From the NCBI GenBank assembly GCA_011009095.1, contig VTPC01006056.1, positions 8,381-72,380 of the forward strand: a stretch of 64,000 nt of DNA, in the 5' to 3' direction. The notes beneath the pieces are model-generated. The model was not told the DNA's origin. It saw nothing but the letters and a program-made list of their open reading frames with translations, and ran no database searches. Made by a program: the position numbers and the translations under genes. Position 1 is the first letter of the stretch, and each line of letters starts with the position of its first letter. Of this stretch, positions 37,780 to 50,500 are shown piece by piece. The stretch is from Ignelater luminosus (taxonomy: Eukaryota; Arthropoda; Insecta; Coleoptera; Elateridae).

Positions 37780-38272
37780 CTTCTTTATTTCAATGGGTTT
37801 TAAAGTCTTTAAGAATTAATAAGTAATTTAATTAATCCAAGCTTTCGTTTATATCATAAGGTCGTTATTTTCAACACTAGATCAAATCAAGAAATGAGAT
37901 TTTTCAACAAGATAACTTCAATATATGGTTATAATATTATTATTAATAAGAAATAATTTTATAACAGATCCTTGAAAAAGTTTAAAACAATAAACGAAAG
38001 CTTGAATTAATTAAATTACTTATTAATTCTTAAAAAACCCATTAAAATAAAGAAGATTAAATATCATAAGGTCGTTATTTTCAACACTATATCAGATAAA
38101 ATTTGAAGTTATTTACCTTGCTTAATAAGAAACTAATTAGATTACAAGCGTTCATGCCAAATTTAATGTTTTAATTTAATTTAATTTTTTCAGGAAAGAT
38201 ACAATTTGCAGTTATTTACCTTGCTTAATAAGAAAGTAATTAGATTACAAGTGTTTATGTCAAATTTAATGT
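37780..38272. repeat. Composite of inverted and direct repeats upstream of Spc105R
   Basis: Inverted arms of about 65-72 bp (37780-37851 and 37991-38054) share cttctttattt...aagctttcgttta. Two direct repeats follow: atatcataaggtcgttattt at 37851 and 38061, and a unit of about 62 bp (gttatttaccttgcttaata...) at 38108-38169 and 38211-38272. The motif aggaaagatacaatt also occurs twice (37762 and 38192). The pattern suggests a transposon with partial tandem duplication. Confidence 0.65.
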
Positions 38273-38999
38273 GCAAGCTACAAATAAATGAAAACTACTC
38301 ATGTTAGTTTTGATAACAGTTTAGATTGTATACATACCTTTTTTATATTTTTTTGCGACTTACAAATTTCTGATTTTAAAAAAAATATACAAGAACAAAC
38401 ACTAAAAACTGAAGACCTTTAAGACTTTCTGATTGTGATTTATTATCATTTATGTATTTTCAGGATTGGCTGGAAGTTTTGCGGGGTCCAGGGCAGAGCC
38501 CTTAAAATACAGAAAAGAAGAAACATGCTGCTTTTTCAGAGATAGCATAATTCGTTTATTCTAAATATTTAGAAGAAATTAGAAATTTTATTTATTCTGA
38601 ACTATTAATACAAAGAATTAATTCTTTTTGCCTCAAGGTGTGGGGCCCCGGGAGTTGACCCACAAACCTGGCTCTTCAGCTGGCCCTGTGTATTTTAATT
38701 TTAACAATGTTTACAGTTGAATTCTTGATGTATAAGATTAAAATGTGTAATTTTCTTATGGCTAGTTTACGAGTATGAGAGCTGTAGGTATTTATTTGTA
38801 AGATTGCAGAATAAGTTTACATAATCAACCACATTAGGTTTAGGTATGTATATCCAGTGTTGCATTGGAGAGTATACATATACGCTATATGCTTATAAAA
38901 AAAAGTGTAATCCGACATTGTATAGGTATAGAATTTCTAAAATCATCAGACATTGTATGAAATAAATCATATTGTATGCATTTCCTAGGTATTATATAG

Positions 39000-39863
39000 C
39001 AGAGCTGGGTAAGTATATCACAAATGTACTTAAGTACAAAGTACATTTTTGTGTACTTGTACGTAAGTACTTTAAAAAAGAAAAGTATTTAAATACAAAA
39101 GTACTTAAATACAGATAAAATGTACTTATTTCCTAACTTATAAGTACTTTTCTAAGTATTTTTTAAATTTATTTTCGCTTTGTTACGTAAGCAGTATAAA
39201 AATTATAATAAAAAAAAACATGATGAATGTCTTTATCCTAGCCGCAATATAAATTTTTAGTTAGTTTATATTAACTTTGGTTTTATCTTCATAATGAAAA
39301 ATAAAATATAAAAAACTTTTCCCAATGTAAAATTCAATTTAAAAAACAAAAGAAACGGAACTAGGCTCATAAGCATATACTTACATAAGGAATTTTCCTA
39401 AACCTAGGGATAAAACATCACCATCAGATTGCAGTCTTCACAAACACCAAAAGCTGTATCAAACACAGAATAAAAGAATAGAATAAATGCGACTTGTGAT
39501 ACATCTGAGAAGGGTGTAATAGAAAAATTTACATTTTATGCTCAAAGTAGTACTTATATAGATTGAGAAAGTACCTATATTTGGAAAAGTACTTAGATTT
39601 AGAAAAGTACTTGTACTTGGAAAAGTACCTGTACTTGGAAAAGTACCTGTACTTGGAAAAGTACCTGTACTTGCAGTTGTACTTATACTTGAATATACTG
39701 CATCAGATGTATTTAAGTATCAAGTACAAGTACTAATCAAACTTTGGATTTATATGTACAAGTATAAAGTACATTACCGATAGAATGTACTTAAGTACAA
39801 GTACAAAAGAAGGATTTATTTATGGGTTTTCAAGTACATTTGTGATGTACTTACCCAGCTCTG
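39000..39863. mobile_element. hAT-like non-autonomous element (864 bp)
   Basis: Inverted ends of about 32 bp starting cagagctgggtaagta, with one mismatch between them. They are flanked by ttatatag (38992-38999) and ttataaag (39864-39871), an 8-bp target duplication with one mismatch, as expected for hAT elements. The interior is built of repeated aagtac/gtactt motifs, including an 18-bp unit (acttggaaaagtacctgt) repeated three times near 39610-39670. No coding capacity. Confidence 0.85.
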
Positions 39864-40134
39864 TTATAAAGAATGCCAATTTAATAACTGGCAATGTATA
39901 AAATATATTTATACTTATATAATTTTCGTTAAACAAAAGAATATCGTTGAAGCGAGGGTGAGTTTATATGACCACAGCAGGTATGCGCCCAACGATGGCA
40001 TCAGCTGATGGCATCTCTGAAATCAAAACAATTAAAATTTTAAAAAGGAAGCCTTCTATCCAAGTGTATGGTTGTTAAGGTTACAAAAATATAAACTTCC
40101 TGCTGTCAGCCGTAAACTATAGAAAAGTAAAGTA

Positions 40135-40324
40135 CAGTGAGATTGCAAATGATTGAGGATAGTTTGAATTTGGCGCTATGTCTAGATTATTTTCATGTTG
40201 CAATTTGTATTGTTTATAAGGTACATGGGTACAATAACAAACAGTAAACGAGTAGTGCCAACATGAAAATAATACAAACGTGCTGCCAAATTCAAACCAT
40301 TCTCAATCATTTGCAATCTCACTG
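40135..40324. mobile_element. 190-bp MITE with TA target site
   Basis: The inverted ends cagtgagattgcaaatgatt continue as imperfect arms to ...attttcatgttg and are flanked by TA on both sides. Non-coding. Ends and target site fit a Tc1/mariner-derived MITE. Confidence 0.8.
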
Positions 40325-40835
40325 TATATGAATGTATGTCAGCCATAAATTGTAAAGTAACAAATGAATAAATGTCATTTTAAAAGAGCACAACTGGCAT
40401 AAAAAGCTTTTCTGAACAAATCTTGCCTGAGAATATTTTAAAATATATTGAAGGGTTTGAACACGTAGCCTGCAAAATATTTACAGGCAGAAAGGTTGAA
40501 AGTCCTGTTTACATCCTTATGCCGCTAACAAAACAGAAACGTTTGTTCTTCATTCTTTATGCTGCTAAGAACTAAGGGACTTGCGCCTTTTCAATCTTGT
40601 GTAGTTTTTTTATTATTGAATCTAGAACTTCAGCCTTTCTACCATAAACAAGAAAGAGTAGTTTAAGTCCAAAACTGATTTAAACCGTATTTCTGAAGAA
40701 AGTAGGCTTCAACCCAACTGCTTCTCACATATAGTTTGTTCTCGTAACCAGAACCTTGTTCAGTACAGTTCAGTATGGCATCATATTTCTCATCGTGTAG
40801 ACATTGTTTAAGTACCCTATTCACGAATTTCGCTT

Positions 40836-42180
40836 ATGAAAGATAGATTCTACGCAGATTTAAAGAGTAAAAGAAATCTACATGCAAAGAATTGTATTTA
40901 TATTGACGATGAGCAGTATAGAGTGTTAATTAATGATGTTAATAATACGAAATCGACCTCAGAAAATGTTCCGAGGGATTATTGCTTATTGAAATGTTAT
41001 AATATTATCACAATTGATCGGAAAACCAAACTTATATTTTCTGTTAAAAAATCTGGGAGCAACATATACTTTACTACGTTTCTTATAGTGAACTATTTGA
41101 TGTTAGTATACATCAAGCTCATATTACTGTCGGCGGGGGAAAAGACCACATGATTAAAGAACTGTCAAATCGATATTAAAAACGTAACTCGATATGATAT
41201 AGAGCTATACATCCACCTTTGTAAACCGTGTCAACAAAAACAGAAAGATGTTAAAAAAGGTATTGTTGTAAAGCCTATAATTTCTTCGGAGTTTGATTCC
41301 CGTTGTCAAGTGGACTTGATCGACTTTCAGTCTCACCCCGATGGTGAATACAAGTTTATACTGGTTTACCAGGACTACATTACTAAATTCGTTGTATTAC
41401 GAGGACTTAAATCGAAACGGGCAGAAGAAGTAGCTTACGTTTTATTAGATATTTTTACCCTATTTGGCGCCCCTGCTATACTCCAATCAGATAATGGCAG
41501 GGAATTTGCAAATCAGATTATTTATAATTTAAAGCAGACTGGCTTTCATTGACTATTGTGCATGGCAAGCCGAGGCACTCTCAGAACCAAGGTAGTGTTG
41601 AGAGGGCGAAAGATATCGAAAACCTTTTCACTACATGACTGCAAAATAATACTACTGGATACTGGAATGAAGGTTTAAAATTTGTACAGCTCATGAAAAA
41701 CAAATACCTTACGAGGCTCTTTTTGGATGTAAGATAAAAGTAGGTATTACATTACCAAATGAAGTTGCGCAAAATCTTGAGAGTGAAGAAGATTTGGAAA
41801 GAAAGAATGTTAAAACATAGTCACAAGAATTTACATCGATATCTGTTGGTACAACTGTAAGTTGATAGGGGACGTGGCGATTCTCGAAGTATTCTAGCTA
41901 TTGTCATAAATAAAACATAGGATGGACTATACCAGCTCGGTACTAAGCAAGGAGTTGTTAAATCGCTCTATTCTATATCCCGGTTTACAGTTTGTCAGAA
42001 ATGATTTTTAGACATGTTCCTGATAATGAAATTACCTTACGTTCGATTGCAACTTTACAATCTACTGGAACGGGTCAAGGATTCTACAGAATACCTAGGT
42101 TTTCTATAGAATGCCTGAATTATATACTTTGTCGCAAATACAAGCTCAAAAAAGACGCAGATATACAGATGTATACTTGA
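40836..42180 (+). pseudogene. Decayed KRBA2-like integrase gene
   Basis: Intronless plus-strand relic in several frames. An N-terminal part (40836-41153) contains LLKCYNIITIDRKTKLIF. A zinc-binding-like CKPCQQKQK (about 41220) precedes the integrase core VDLIDFQSHPDGEYKFILVY (first Asp, about 41310) and ILQSDNGREF (second Asp, about 41480). Then comes KPRHSQNQGSVERAKDIENL (Glu, about 41600) and a tail with GTKQGVVKSLYS and RSIATLQSTGTGQGF. A TGA after TGFH (about 41550) and later stops disable it. These motifs match arthropod proteins usually labelled KRAB-A domain-containing protein 2-like, which carry a retroviral-type integrase core of transposon origin. No element ends were found. Confidence 0.78.
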
Positions 42181-42759
42181 AACTTCTAGGAAAGAATTAT
42201 TTTGAACAAGAGATTAAGCCCATTATAGTTACCTAAACTTTATACTTCTGACAAGACTATTTATGCGACGATGTTGTTATGCCTCTTGCTACGGGCTACA
42301 ACTCTCTTAACACAGAAAATGCATGTACCTAAGACATAATTTAGCAATACAACACTGTGTATACCTAATTACTTACCACATAGGTATTTCTTAGTTTCTG
42401 GTATGTACTTCTCACTAAAGAACTAATTGAAGAGGAACATAATATAAAGTTCTTATTTTTGTAATAGTACAGATCTCTAAGCTTTTATTACTACAAATAG
42501 ATTAATTTCATAACCAATAGTAAGTACAACAAATTTCTTAAAATTAATACTTAATTTCCAAAGATTTGGTTAAATTTATGATATAAGCTTCAAACAAATG
42601 CATGTCATAATAAAATACAGAGTATTAAAGACGAACTAAATAAAAACAAGATCCTTTTCAATGAACAGAAAATGCGTCGCAGTTGTTTCGACACTTATGA
42701 ATACACTAATTGAAAAACAACTGATAAATCTAAACTTGTACAATAACAGTTTGTATCAA
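42181..42759. other. AT-rich spacer including the thrombospondin 3' UTR
   Basis: Lies between the integrase relic and the thrombospondin stop codon. AT-rich without recognised features. The part next to 42760 should be the minus-strand 3' UTR. Confidence 0.5.
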
Positions 42760-44552
42760 TTATTTTTTGTCATACACTACAACAACTTGATCTGAATATA
42801 TTGCACCATGATCTACTTCAACTTGTCGTTGCAGTCTTGGTGGAAGCTCTTGATAAATAGCAGCTGGCACATTATCTAAAAGATGGAAACGAATAAAAGA
42901 ATTTTATAAGCTTTAGTAAACGACATAAATGCCTACCATTACATCTGTAGACCAAATCAGACCAAATAATCATTTCTTGTGAGAAACAAAACACTCCTAG
43001 TTTTCCGCCTTGTAATGTTTTATCGAATACATTTCCTGAATCAGCAACTAGATGTTCTCCTTCATATATTCTCAGTCTAATTAAACCAATTTTAGGTCTG
43101 TGAATTAATATCCATCTATAGGATGTTTTCTCTCTCCAACCTACATTTCTAGGATCTTTCCAAAGAAGTTTTACTTGATTTTTGGTGTCACCAGTATGCC
43201 ATAAGGAATTTCTCAATAATTGTCCAGGACCAGTTGCAGAATCCACTAACTTCAATTGAATGCCAGGTTCTGCAACTGCACGGAAAGGTGTAGGTTGCCA
43301 ATAAGTTTGTGTGTTCTTTTTCCACATGACTGTATAAAACCTTTTGTTGCTTTGATAACTATAACAAAATTATTTTAAACTAAAGTATATATATATAAAG
43401 ATGAAAGCTAAGGCAATTTTAATCACCTGAAAATAAACCCTACATAGTCATCATCTGTATCTGTATCAACAAAGAATGTTCCTTCAAAATCAACTCCTGC
43501 AAAGACGTGATGACCAACAGCTAAACCAGGATCACTGTTCATTGTTTGTACAATTTCGGCACCTTTGTTGTAAATAACCCAATTGGGATCAATTTGAGAG
43601 TCTCCTTCTGGATCAAGTACAACAGTTTGATATTTACTGAAATCCGTTGCATATATCAAAGAGTTATTTGGACAGTTATCATTTATATTAGGTATCTTGT
43701 CAGCATCAAAATCATCTTCACATATATCTCCAATGTGATTTCCTGAAAATCACATTATATAAATTACAATTTTTTATTCTAAATAAAAATATAAAAAAAA
43801 TTACGATTGTAGTCCTCTTGTCCAGGATTAGGTACAAACACACAATTATCAAGATCATTTCTGATACCATCACCATCTATATCTGAGTCACAAGCATCAC
43901 CTAATCCGTCTTTATCTGTATCTCTTTGATCACTATTAGGTACTGTAGGGCAATTGTCAACGTCGTCATTTATACCATCCCTGTAATTATAAACATTAAA
44001 AAGATATAATATATGAATCTTAACAAAAATGCACATACCCATCTTTATCTTTATCATTATCACAAGCATCTCCAACTAAATCACTATCGCTGTCATATTG
44101 TTCAGGGTTATAGGCCTTAGGACAGTTATCGCATACATCTCCAATACCATCTCTGTCTGAATCTTTTTGATTTGGGTTGACAACTTTTGGACAATTATCC
44201 TGGCGATTAGGTATACCATCATTGTCCATATCATCATCACATGCATCTCCTAATCCATCTTTATCAATATCTGATTGATCAAAGTTGGGAACAGTTGGAC
44301 AATTATCACAAGCATCTCCTTGTCTGTCTGGTCCACCAACATCAGTATCAGCTTGATCTGGATTTGCTACTAGTGGACAGTTATCCTATAATTTCATATA
44401 TAGATTAAAAAGTATGTAAAAGCATGACAACAGATGTAACTAACAGGATCATTTGGCACTCTGTCATTATCAGCATCAGGATCACAAGCATCTCCTAGAC
44501 CATCGCCATCAGCATCTTCTTGTCCAGAGTTGGGTTTGTCAGGGCAATTATC
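42760..44552 (-). CDS. Tsp: Thrombospondin type 3 repeats and C-terminal domain
   Basis: Exons 44552-44445, 44385-44039 and 43980-43805 encode repeated D-x-D-x-D-G-x-G-D-x-C-D/DNCP modules. These are the calcium-wire repeats (e.g. [32 protein letters not shown]). Exons 43742-43427, 43358-42937 and 42875-42760 encode the lectin-like C domain: [54 protein letters not shown], and [19 protein letters not shown]. It ends VVVVYDKK. The introns here are short (51-69 bp), unlike those upstream. Confidence 0.95.
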
Positions 44553-47500
44553 CTGTAGTAAAAATTATGTTTTAAAATTGTAATTTTTAGTCAGTGTTAA
44601 TTTGTTAGGTATGAAAATAGTTTGTCATTTTTCTAATGTAGTTTCGAAAGTTTATTATCTAACTGCTCTAACTAATTGTGTTCATGAACTGAAAGTATAT
44701 GAAGTGAATGATTACTGTTTTGATGTATCAGTAGGTAGTTTTATATGCAACCAAAATATATAAACAATAAAAGATTTTTAAAATTTTAAAGTATGCTTAG
44801 TTAATGGTTGATCTGTGGTGATGTAAAGGAGGTTAAAAAAGGTAGAAAGAAATGTCCACGCACCCTTATTGTTAACGCAGTTATTTGTTAATAAGCAAGT
44901 TATAAATATACGTACCTTTAAAACTACATTCATGCATATACACGTACACACATGCACTAATCACTTCTTGATTATACATACAATGTTTCCAGATATGATC
45001 ATTATGGAAACATTTTCATTTAGTTTTTGCTTAAAGTATGAAATTAAAAGACTTCTTCATAGAATCACTAAATGCTGAGTTAAAACAATATATTTAAGTT
45101 TTGAAGAACAAGCACAGCGTATGCATTATATGAATAAATTAGGATGAATGGAAAAGATTATTTGTACTGAAAGAATATTGAAGTTGATGTAGGCATGTTA
45201 AATTTTAAAGATAAAGAATGTGCAATGCAGAGAGATAGATTTGATAACAGATATAAATTCTTTTCGAGCAATGGTAGTATTAATTTCAGTAAAAGGTTAC
45301 AACTGGAGTAATATTCTAGACGTTTATGGATGTAAACTGGACGTTCACTAGACGTTCTATTTTACTTCATGTTCTGTCCGAATATTTCTGGACGTAAGTT
45401 GTACATCAATTTGACGTCCGTTTTTGAATATCGTCCGATGAACGCTAGTGAACATCCTATTTTGGTTCATGCTGCATCCGAATATTTTTGGATGGATTTT
45501 TTCACTGGATGTCTATTGGATAGCCATGTGCAAATACTTCCAAATTACGTCCAGTAACGGACGTCCATTGAATGTCCAAAGTTGTGATAAATGTAGGTAC
45601 GTTCTATGAACCAGCCAAAAATTGGACGACCACAGGACGTCTGTCCGTCGAAATTTGAACGTCCGATGGGGCAGTATAATAACAAATTTGTTATTAGTTT
45701 ATTATTATTTTGTTATTTACATTAGTTATAATAATACAAATTATTAATTTTCATGTGATCAATACACAGCTAATTGTTAAATTGTTATGTAAGCTAACTG
45801 TAGTATACCGTTAAGGGCAGGTACCCCAAGCGGCAGGGAGTCCGTGTCAGCAAGAGATACAGAGGATACCTGCTCATTCGGGTACAGCCAATACTATAAG
45901 CTAGTTCACTATTTATGCGAGTGTAGTTATAATATTAAACGAATAAATAAACCTTGACCTTAGCAAGTGGTGTTTATTCAAAGTAGAAATATATAACACT
46001 AACTGTAAGTTTTGTTTTTGTAACAAGTTCATTTGTATTGTGTGCGTAAATTTATAATACAAACTGGGTTAGCATTCGACCCGGTTGTTGCTCATATTTG
46101 TAGATTGTATTTTCCGCCCTTATAACGTCCCAAGGGCTGTAATAAATCATTACGGCCCTGTTCCAAACAAAAATAAATTTAGTTTACGGGCGAAAAAATG
46201 TTGTACGTCCCACGGGAGTAAGTAATATTACAGTCTCGACGTGATTACACTCTCGGCTTCGTTTCGAGCGCAATATTCACGTCTCGACTGTAACAAATTA
46301 CTTTACTCCCTTGGTACCATCATACTCTTCTAGTAATTTGTGTTTAAACCACTAAAGTGTTAAAAAAAAACAAGAATTGACGAAAACGAAACGAAGAACT
46401 ATACCTAATACAAAGCCAACCCACATAGCACCAGGTGTCCACTAGACATTTATTTTTGATACAAAATTCTTCCACACACCTATGGACGTAAAAACGTTCA
46501 AATAGACACGTTCAATGGATGTACGATAACAAATAACTAGCTATTGGACGTTCACTCTTAGTAAACACAAGTGTTAGTTTTAGGTGATCTTGAATAAATA
46601 ATGAGTCACTAGTTTACTAAGAATCAGTTCACCGTAACTAATATATCTAAAAATTAACACCATCTTAATGCACTTCTATCCTAAAATCGCATCAAAAGCA
46701 ATACAAAGCAATGTAAAGCGTTAAAGCGTTGCAGTAGAGGCAAGTTAGTTAAAGCATTATTTGCAGAATTAATAAACGTTGCGGATATTAAACTATCATT
46801 CGTTGTCTTAGAAAATTGAAATGGAAAGGTATGTAAATAGTTGAGATATTAAAATAGAAAATTGTAACAATATTAAAACGAAAGAAGGAAAATGAAAATA
46901 TCCCTGTTGCTGTACTACCATAATGTTATACTTATAAGATTTATGGTGCAATAGCATAACCGTACGTAAGGTCTATGCAGAGTCAAAGGTAATATCGTGC
47001 TTAAAGCAAAATTATATTCTATATCCAATCAGATGTAGAATTAGATTTATTTTGTATGTAATTACATACAGAAATAATTGGTTCGAAATGCCTAAAATTG
47101 CTTTTCCTTCTTTCTTTTTTTTTCTTCTTTCTTTGCCTATTAATTCATTCATAACAACCATGTAGAATTTTATGAAACTTTCTTCATGCATGTTATTCCA
47201 CAACTGACTTAATTAACGTTTTCATTTAGACTACAATGTATCTAATTACATAGTAGAAAATCTGAAGTGATTTTGATCAACTGTAATATGATATTAAATC
47301 CTTGCGTTACGTGAAAATATTCTGTAGGTTTACTATTTCTCTAATCCAGTTTTTGCTTGTTTTCTTGTTATTAACTCACTCTGAATACTATAACATCTGA
47401 TGAAACAGAATATTTCAGAAGTGTAAAATAAATGTTTCTGCGATGTTTGCCACATTATCTGACTCTGATAATAATGAATAACATAAACTACCGTTTTTCT

Positions 47501-50500
47501 ACATTTCTGAGACAGAGGACTAAAATGTTTTCCATATACGATAAATTTATATCGTTCTTAATTAAAAATAAGTCATTTAAGTCACACTAAGTTTAATATA
47601 AAAGGTATTGATATAAAAAACAAATTTTTAAAAATGATCATCTTTTATAAGAATTTGGAAAAATGAAGGATAAACGAGTTCTGCCTTAACAAATAAGAAT
47701 GGTCCGTTACCTATCAGAAAAACGATCATTTTAAGGATAATTTATTCTGAACTAAAGTATCTACATCTTTATGAACAACACTTTTATAACAATTAATGAC
47801 AGTGTGTTAATTTAAAAATAAAAGAAAAATATTAAATTCATACTATTAATTGCTAAATGTTAGATTAACTTTACGTGTGGCGTTTCAAAACGTGCATAAT
47901 ATTTTTGCAATTTACATTTACATTACGCTATATGTAGGTAAATGTAGTTTTAAAGGTTGTGCTTATTTGTTCCTAATTTATTCTTCCTGTTATTTTTAAG
48001 TTTATGAAGTTTTGCTCTTTTTACACGCCATTGTCTTTGTGTTTGAGAATGATGAACTTTCGTTTGAGAAAATTGTTGAGAATTTACCTTTCTGCATCTT
48101 GGATCGTGACATCTTAAGTCATAATCTGGCCATCCGTCAATATCCGTATCAGGACCGCACACGACACCATCACCGGCAAAACCTACTTTGCACTTACAAC
48201 GGAAATTACCATAACCGACATGGTAACATTCTGCGTTTCTGTCGCAACGAGTTCTTCCATCAGGACACAGGCCTTCTTGACTGCGACATCCTATAGTTTG
48301 ATTTCCAACATATCCGGAATCACAACGACATGTATACGATCCCTTTTATTTACAAAGCAAAAACGAAAACATTTTAATATCAAGAACATAAAAGTCAATC
48401 AACAATAAATAAAGTTACCTCGGTGTTTATACAGTGAGAATGAGGACCGCATCCACCATACCCTTCAGCGCATTCGTCGATGTCATGACACTGTTGTTTC
48501 TTATAGCGTGCATCTTCTATTCCAACGCCTTGTACACTTGAACCAGTATATCCTGATGGACATTGACCACATCGGTATCCAGGATTTAGATTTATACATT
48601 CAACATCAGGGTGGCAAGGTTGTTCCAGATCACACTAGAAAATAGTGTTTCTATACTAAACAATTGCAAATGCAGCTATTAAACTATAATTTGAGGTCAG
48701 TCAGAATTATTGAATATAAAACAAACGTTATGGAGAAACGCAGGACTGCTACTGCTTACAGTCAAAGCATGTCTCTATGTGAATAACAAATTACTATTGC
48801 AATAACTATTATACTCGTATTAAACGATATTATAGACTTACCTCATCTATATCACGACAGTTGGTACCGTTACCAGTAAATCCAGCTGGACATCCTGAAC
48901 ACTGATAGAATGGATACACGTCCATTGGGATGCATTGTACACCTACAATTTTGTTTTATTATTTTAATGATAATTCTCGTGGGCTTGCTAGTTTTATGAT
49001 ATCAAAACGTTATCTAGACCTACAATGCTTACAATCTTCTTGTATACATTAAATGTCTCTTTCAAAAGATATAAAATAGCATAAAATGTGATTTTAATGA
49101 AAGATTGAAGAATATTTTAATAGTAAATAAAAACAAATTCTTGAGTAAGATTATAACGTTAATTATTCAGATTCATTGACAGGCAGCAAAGTGATGCTCT
49201 TAGGTATGATAACAACTTAAAACAAAAATAGATTAGTGATATGGAAAAGTGAAAGATGTCTAGTTTAGCAAAAAAAATACTTATTTAAAAAGACAATTCA
49301 TATTAAATGCCAAGACGTAACAGAGGCAGAAAAAGAAGACAAAAACAAGAAGAAAAAAGAAAAAGAAGAATAAGAAGAAAAAAAAGAGAAAGAAAAAGGA
49401 AAAGAAGAGCAAGAAAAAGGGGAAGAAAAAGGGAAGTTTTACTGGTACAGAATGAAGACGAACAAGAAAATGAAAACATTTCAGAAGAGAAAATAAAGGT
49501 ATTACCCAACAAAAAAGATATAGAAAAGCAAAGGAAAGGAATTTGATAGCACTGGAGTGCTTGATAATGGATGCTAATCAGTAACAACCAACTGGCTAAG
49601 ACCTAAAGTTAAGAAGAATGAAGTACTAATTTTAAATAGAAAACTGAATATAAATTAAATTTGCAACCCGTCCTGGAAACAATTCCCGTTTTGCACCACT
49701 CTTTAGCTTTACCCGTTAGAATACATAATGTTAATACGCTGGATGATATTTTACAGCATATCCATATAGATGTAGTTCTACTTGTTAGTTTATTAGCTAC
49801 ATAAGTCCACTAGAATATTTTTGTTTATTTTGTAACTTTGAAACTTCTGGATTTTTATTTGAAGTATAACATTTTAAACTCAGTTCTTGGTGTATTATCT
49901 TGAATCTTCAGCAGTGACTCACTGTATAATTTGATCTTGTCTATACTAAAGGCTACTGTATCATTTCTCCTTATAACTAATGCAACGGTGAATAGGTCTA
50001 ATGATATCAGAACTTACGGTAATATAAATGATTGAACAAGGAACCAAACTGATCCATAACATCCCTAATGCTAATGAGAATTCTGTACAAATCTTAGTTA
50101 TAACATCACTGCATATTAATCTTACGTTCTAAATCCAAAAATGGGAGACAATTAGGTTAAAAATAACAAAAACGTCATAACAATGTATATATTTACAATT
50201 ATTAAAAATACAATAGCAATAATCTATGCATTAACATCATGCAATGTGTTACAACAAAAAGTTAATAAATTATAAAAATTGAGGCTGTGTTGTAAAAAAG
50301 ATGTTTAACAACGCCCATAGCACCCTGCAATGCAAACAATTATTAAAAAGCAGTTTACATTTTAGTAAGGTTAATGGTAATAATGTTACATGAATGTTTT
50401 TAAGCGCCAAGCATTACAATTAGTTTGTACAATATTGTAAGACTATATACATTGTAATACACATAAATTGATCTTTTACATGTGTAATTTACAATTGCTC

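Larger units (their letters stand above)
45305..46560. repeat. ACGTCC-motif repeat cluster
   Basis: Variants of ggacgtcc, ggacgttc and gtccattgaatgtcc occur densely in 45305-45665 and again in 46435-46560, in both orientations. The two blocks probably belong to one old MITE-like element later split by the insertions between them, including the LTR. Its termini were not resolved. Confidence 0.5.
44553..48087 (-). other. Thrombospondin intron with repeats
   Basis: A 3.5-kb intron between the last EGF exon and the type 3 repeats. It contains an ACGTCC-motif cluster, a solo LTR and a GC-richer hairpin, listed separately. The rest is AT-rich without a supported feature. Confidence 0.7.

Noticed and set aside
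37780-38272. CRISPR-like array
   Set aside because: Repeats are few, long, irregular and partly inverted, without uniform spacers, and the genome is eukaryotic.
39590-39690. Stand-alone minisatellite
   Set aside because: The 18-bp units lie wholly inside the hAT-like element and share its gtac motif, so they are part of it.
49307-49546. 79-codon Lys/Arg/Glu open frame
   Set aside because: Produced by a polypurine tract in an intron; low complexity, not a gene.
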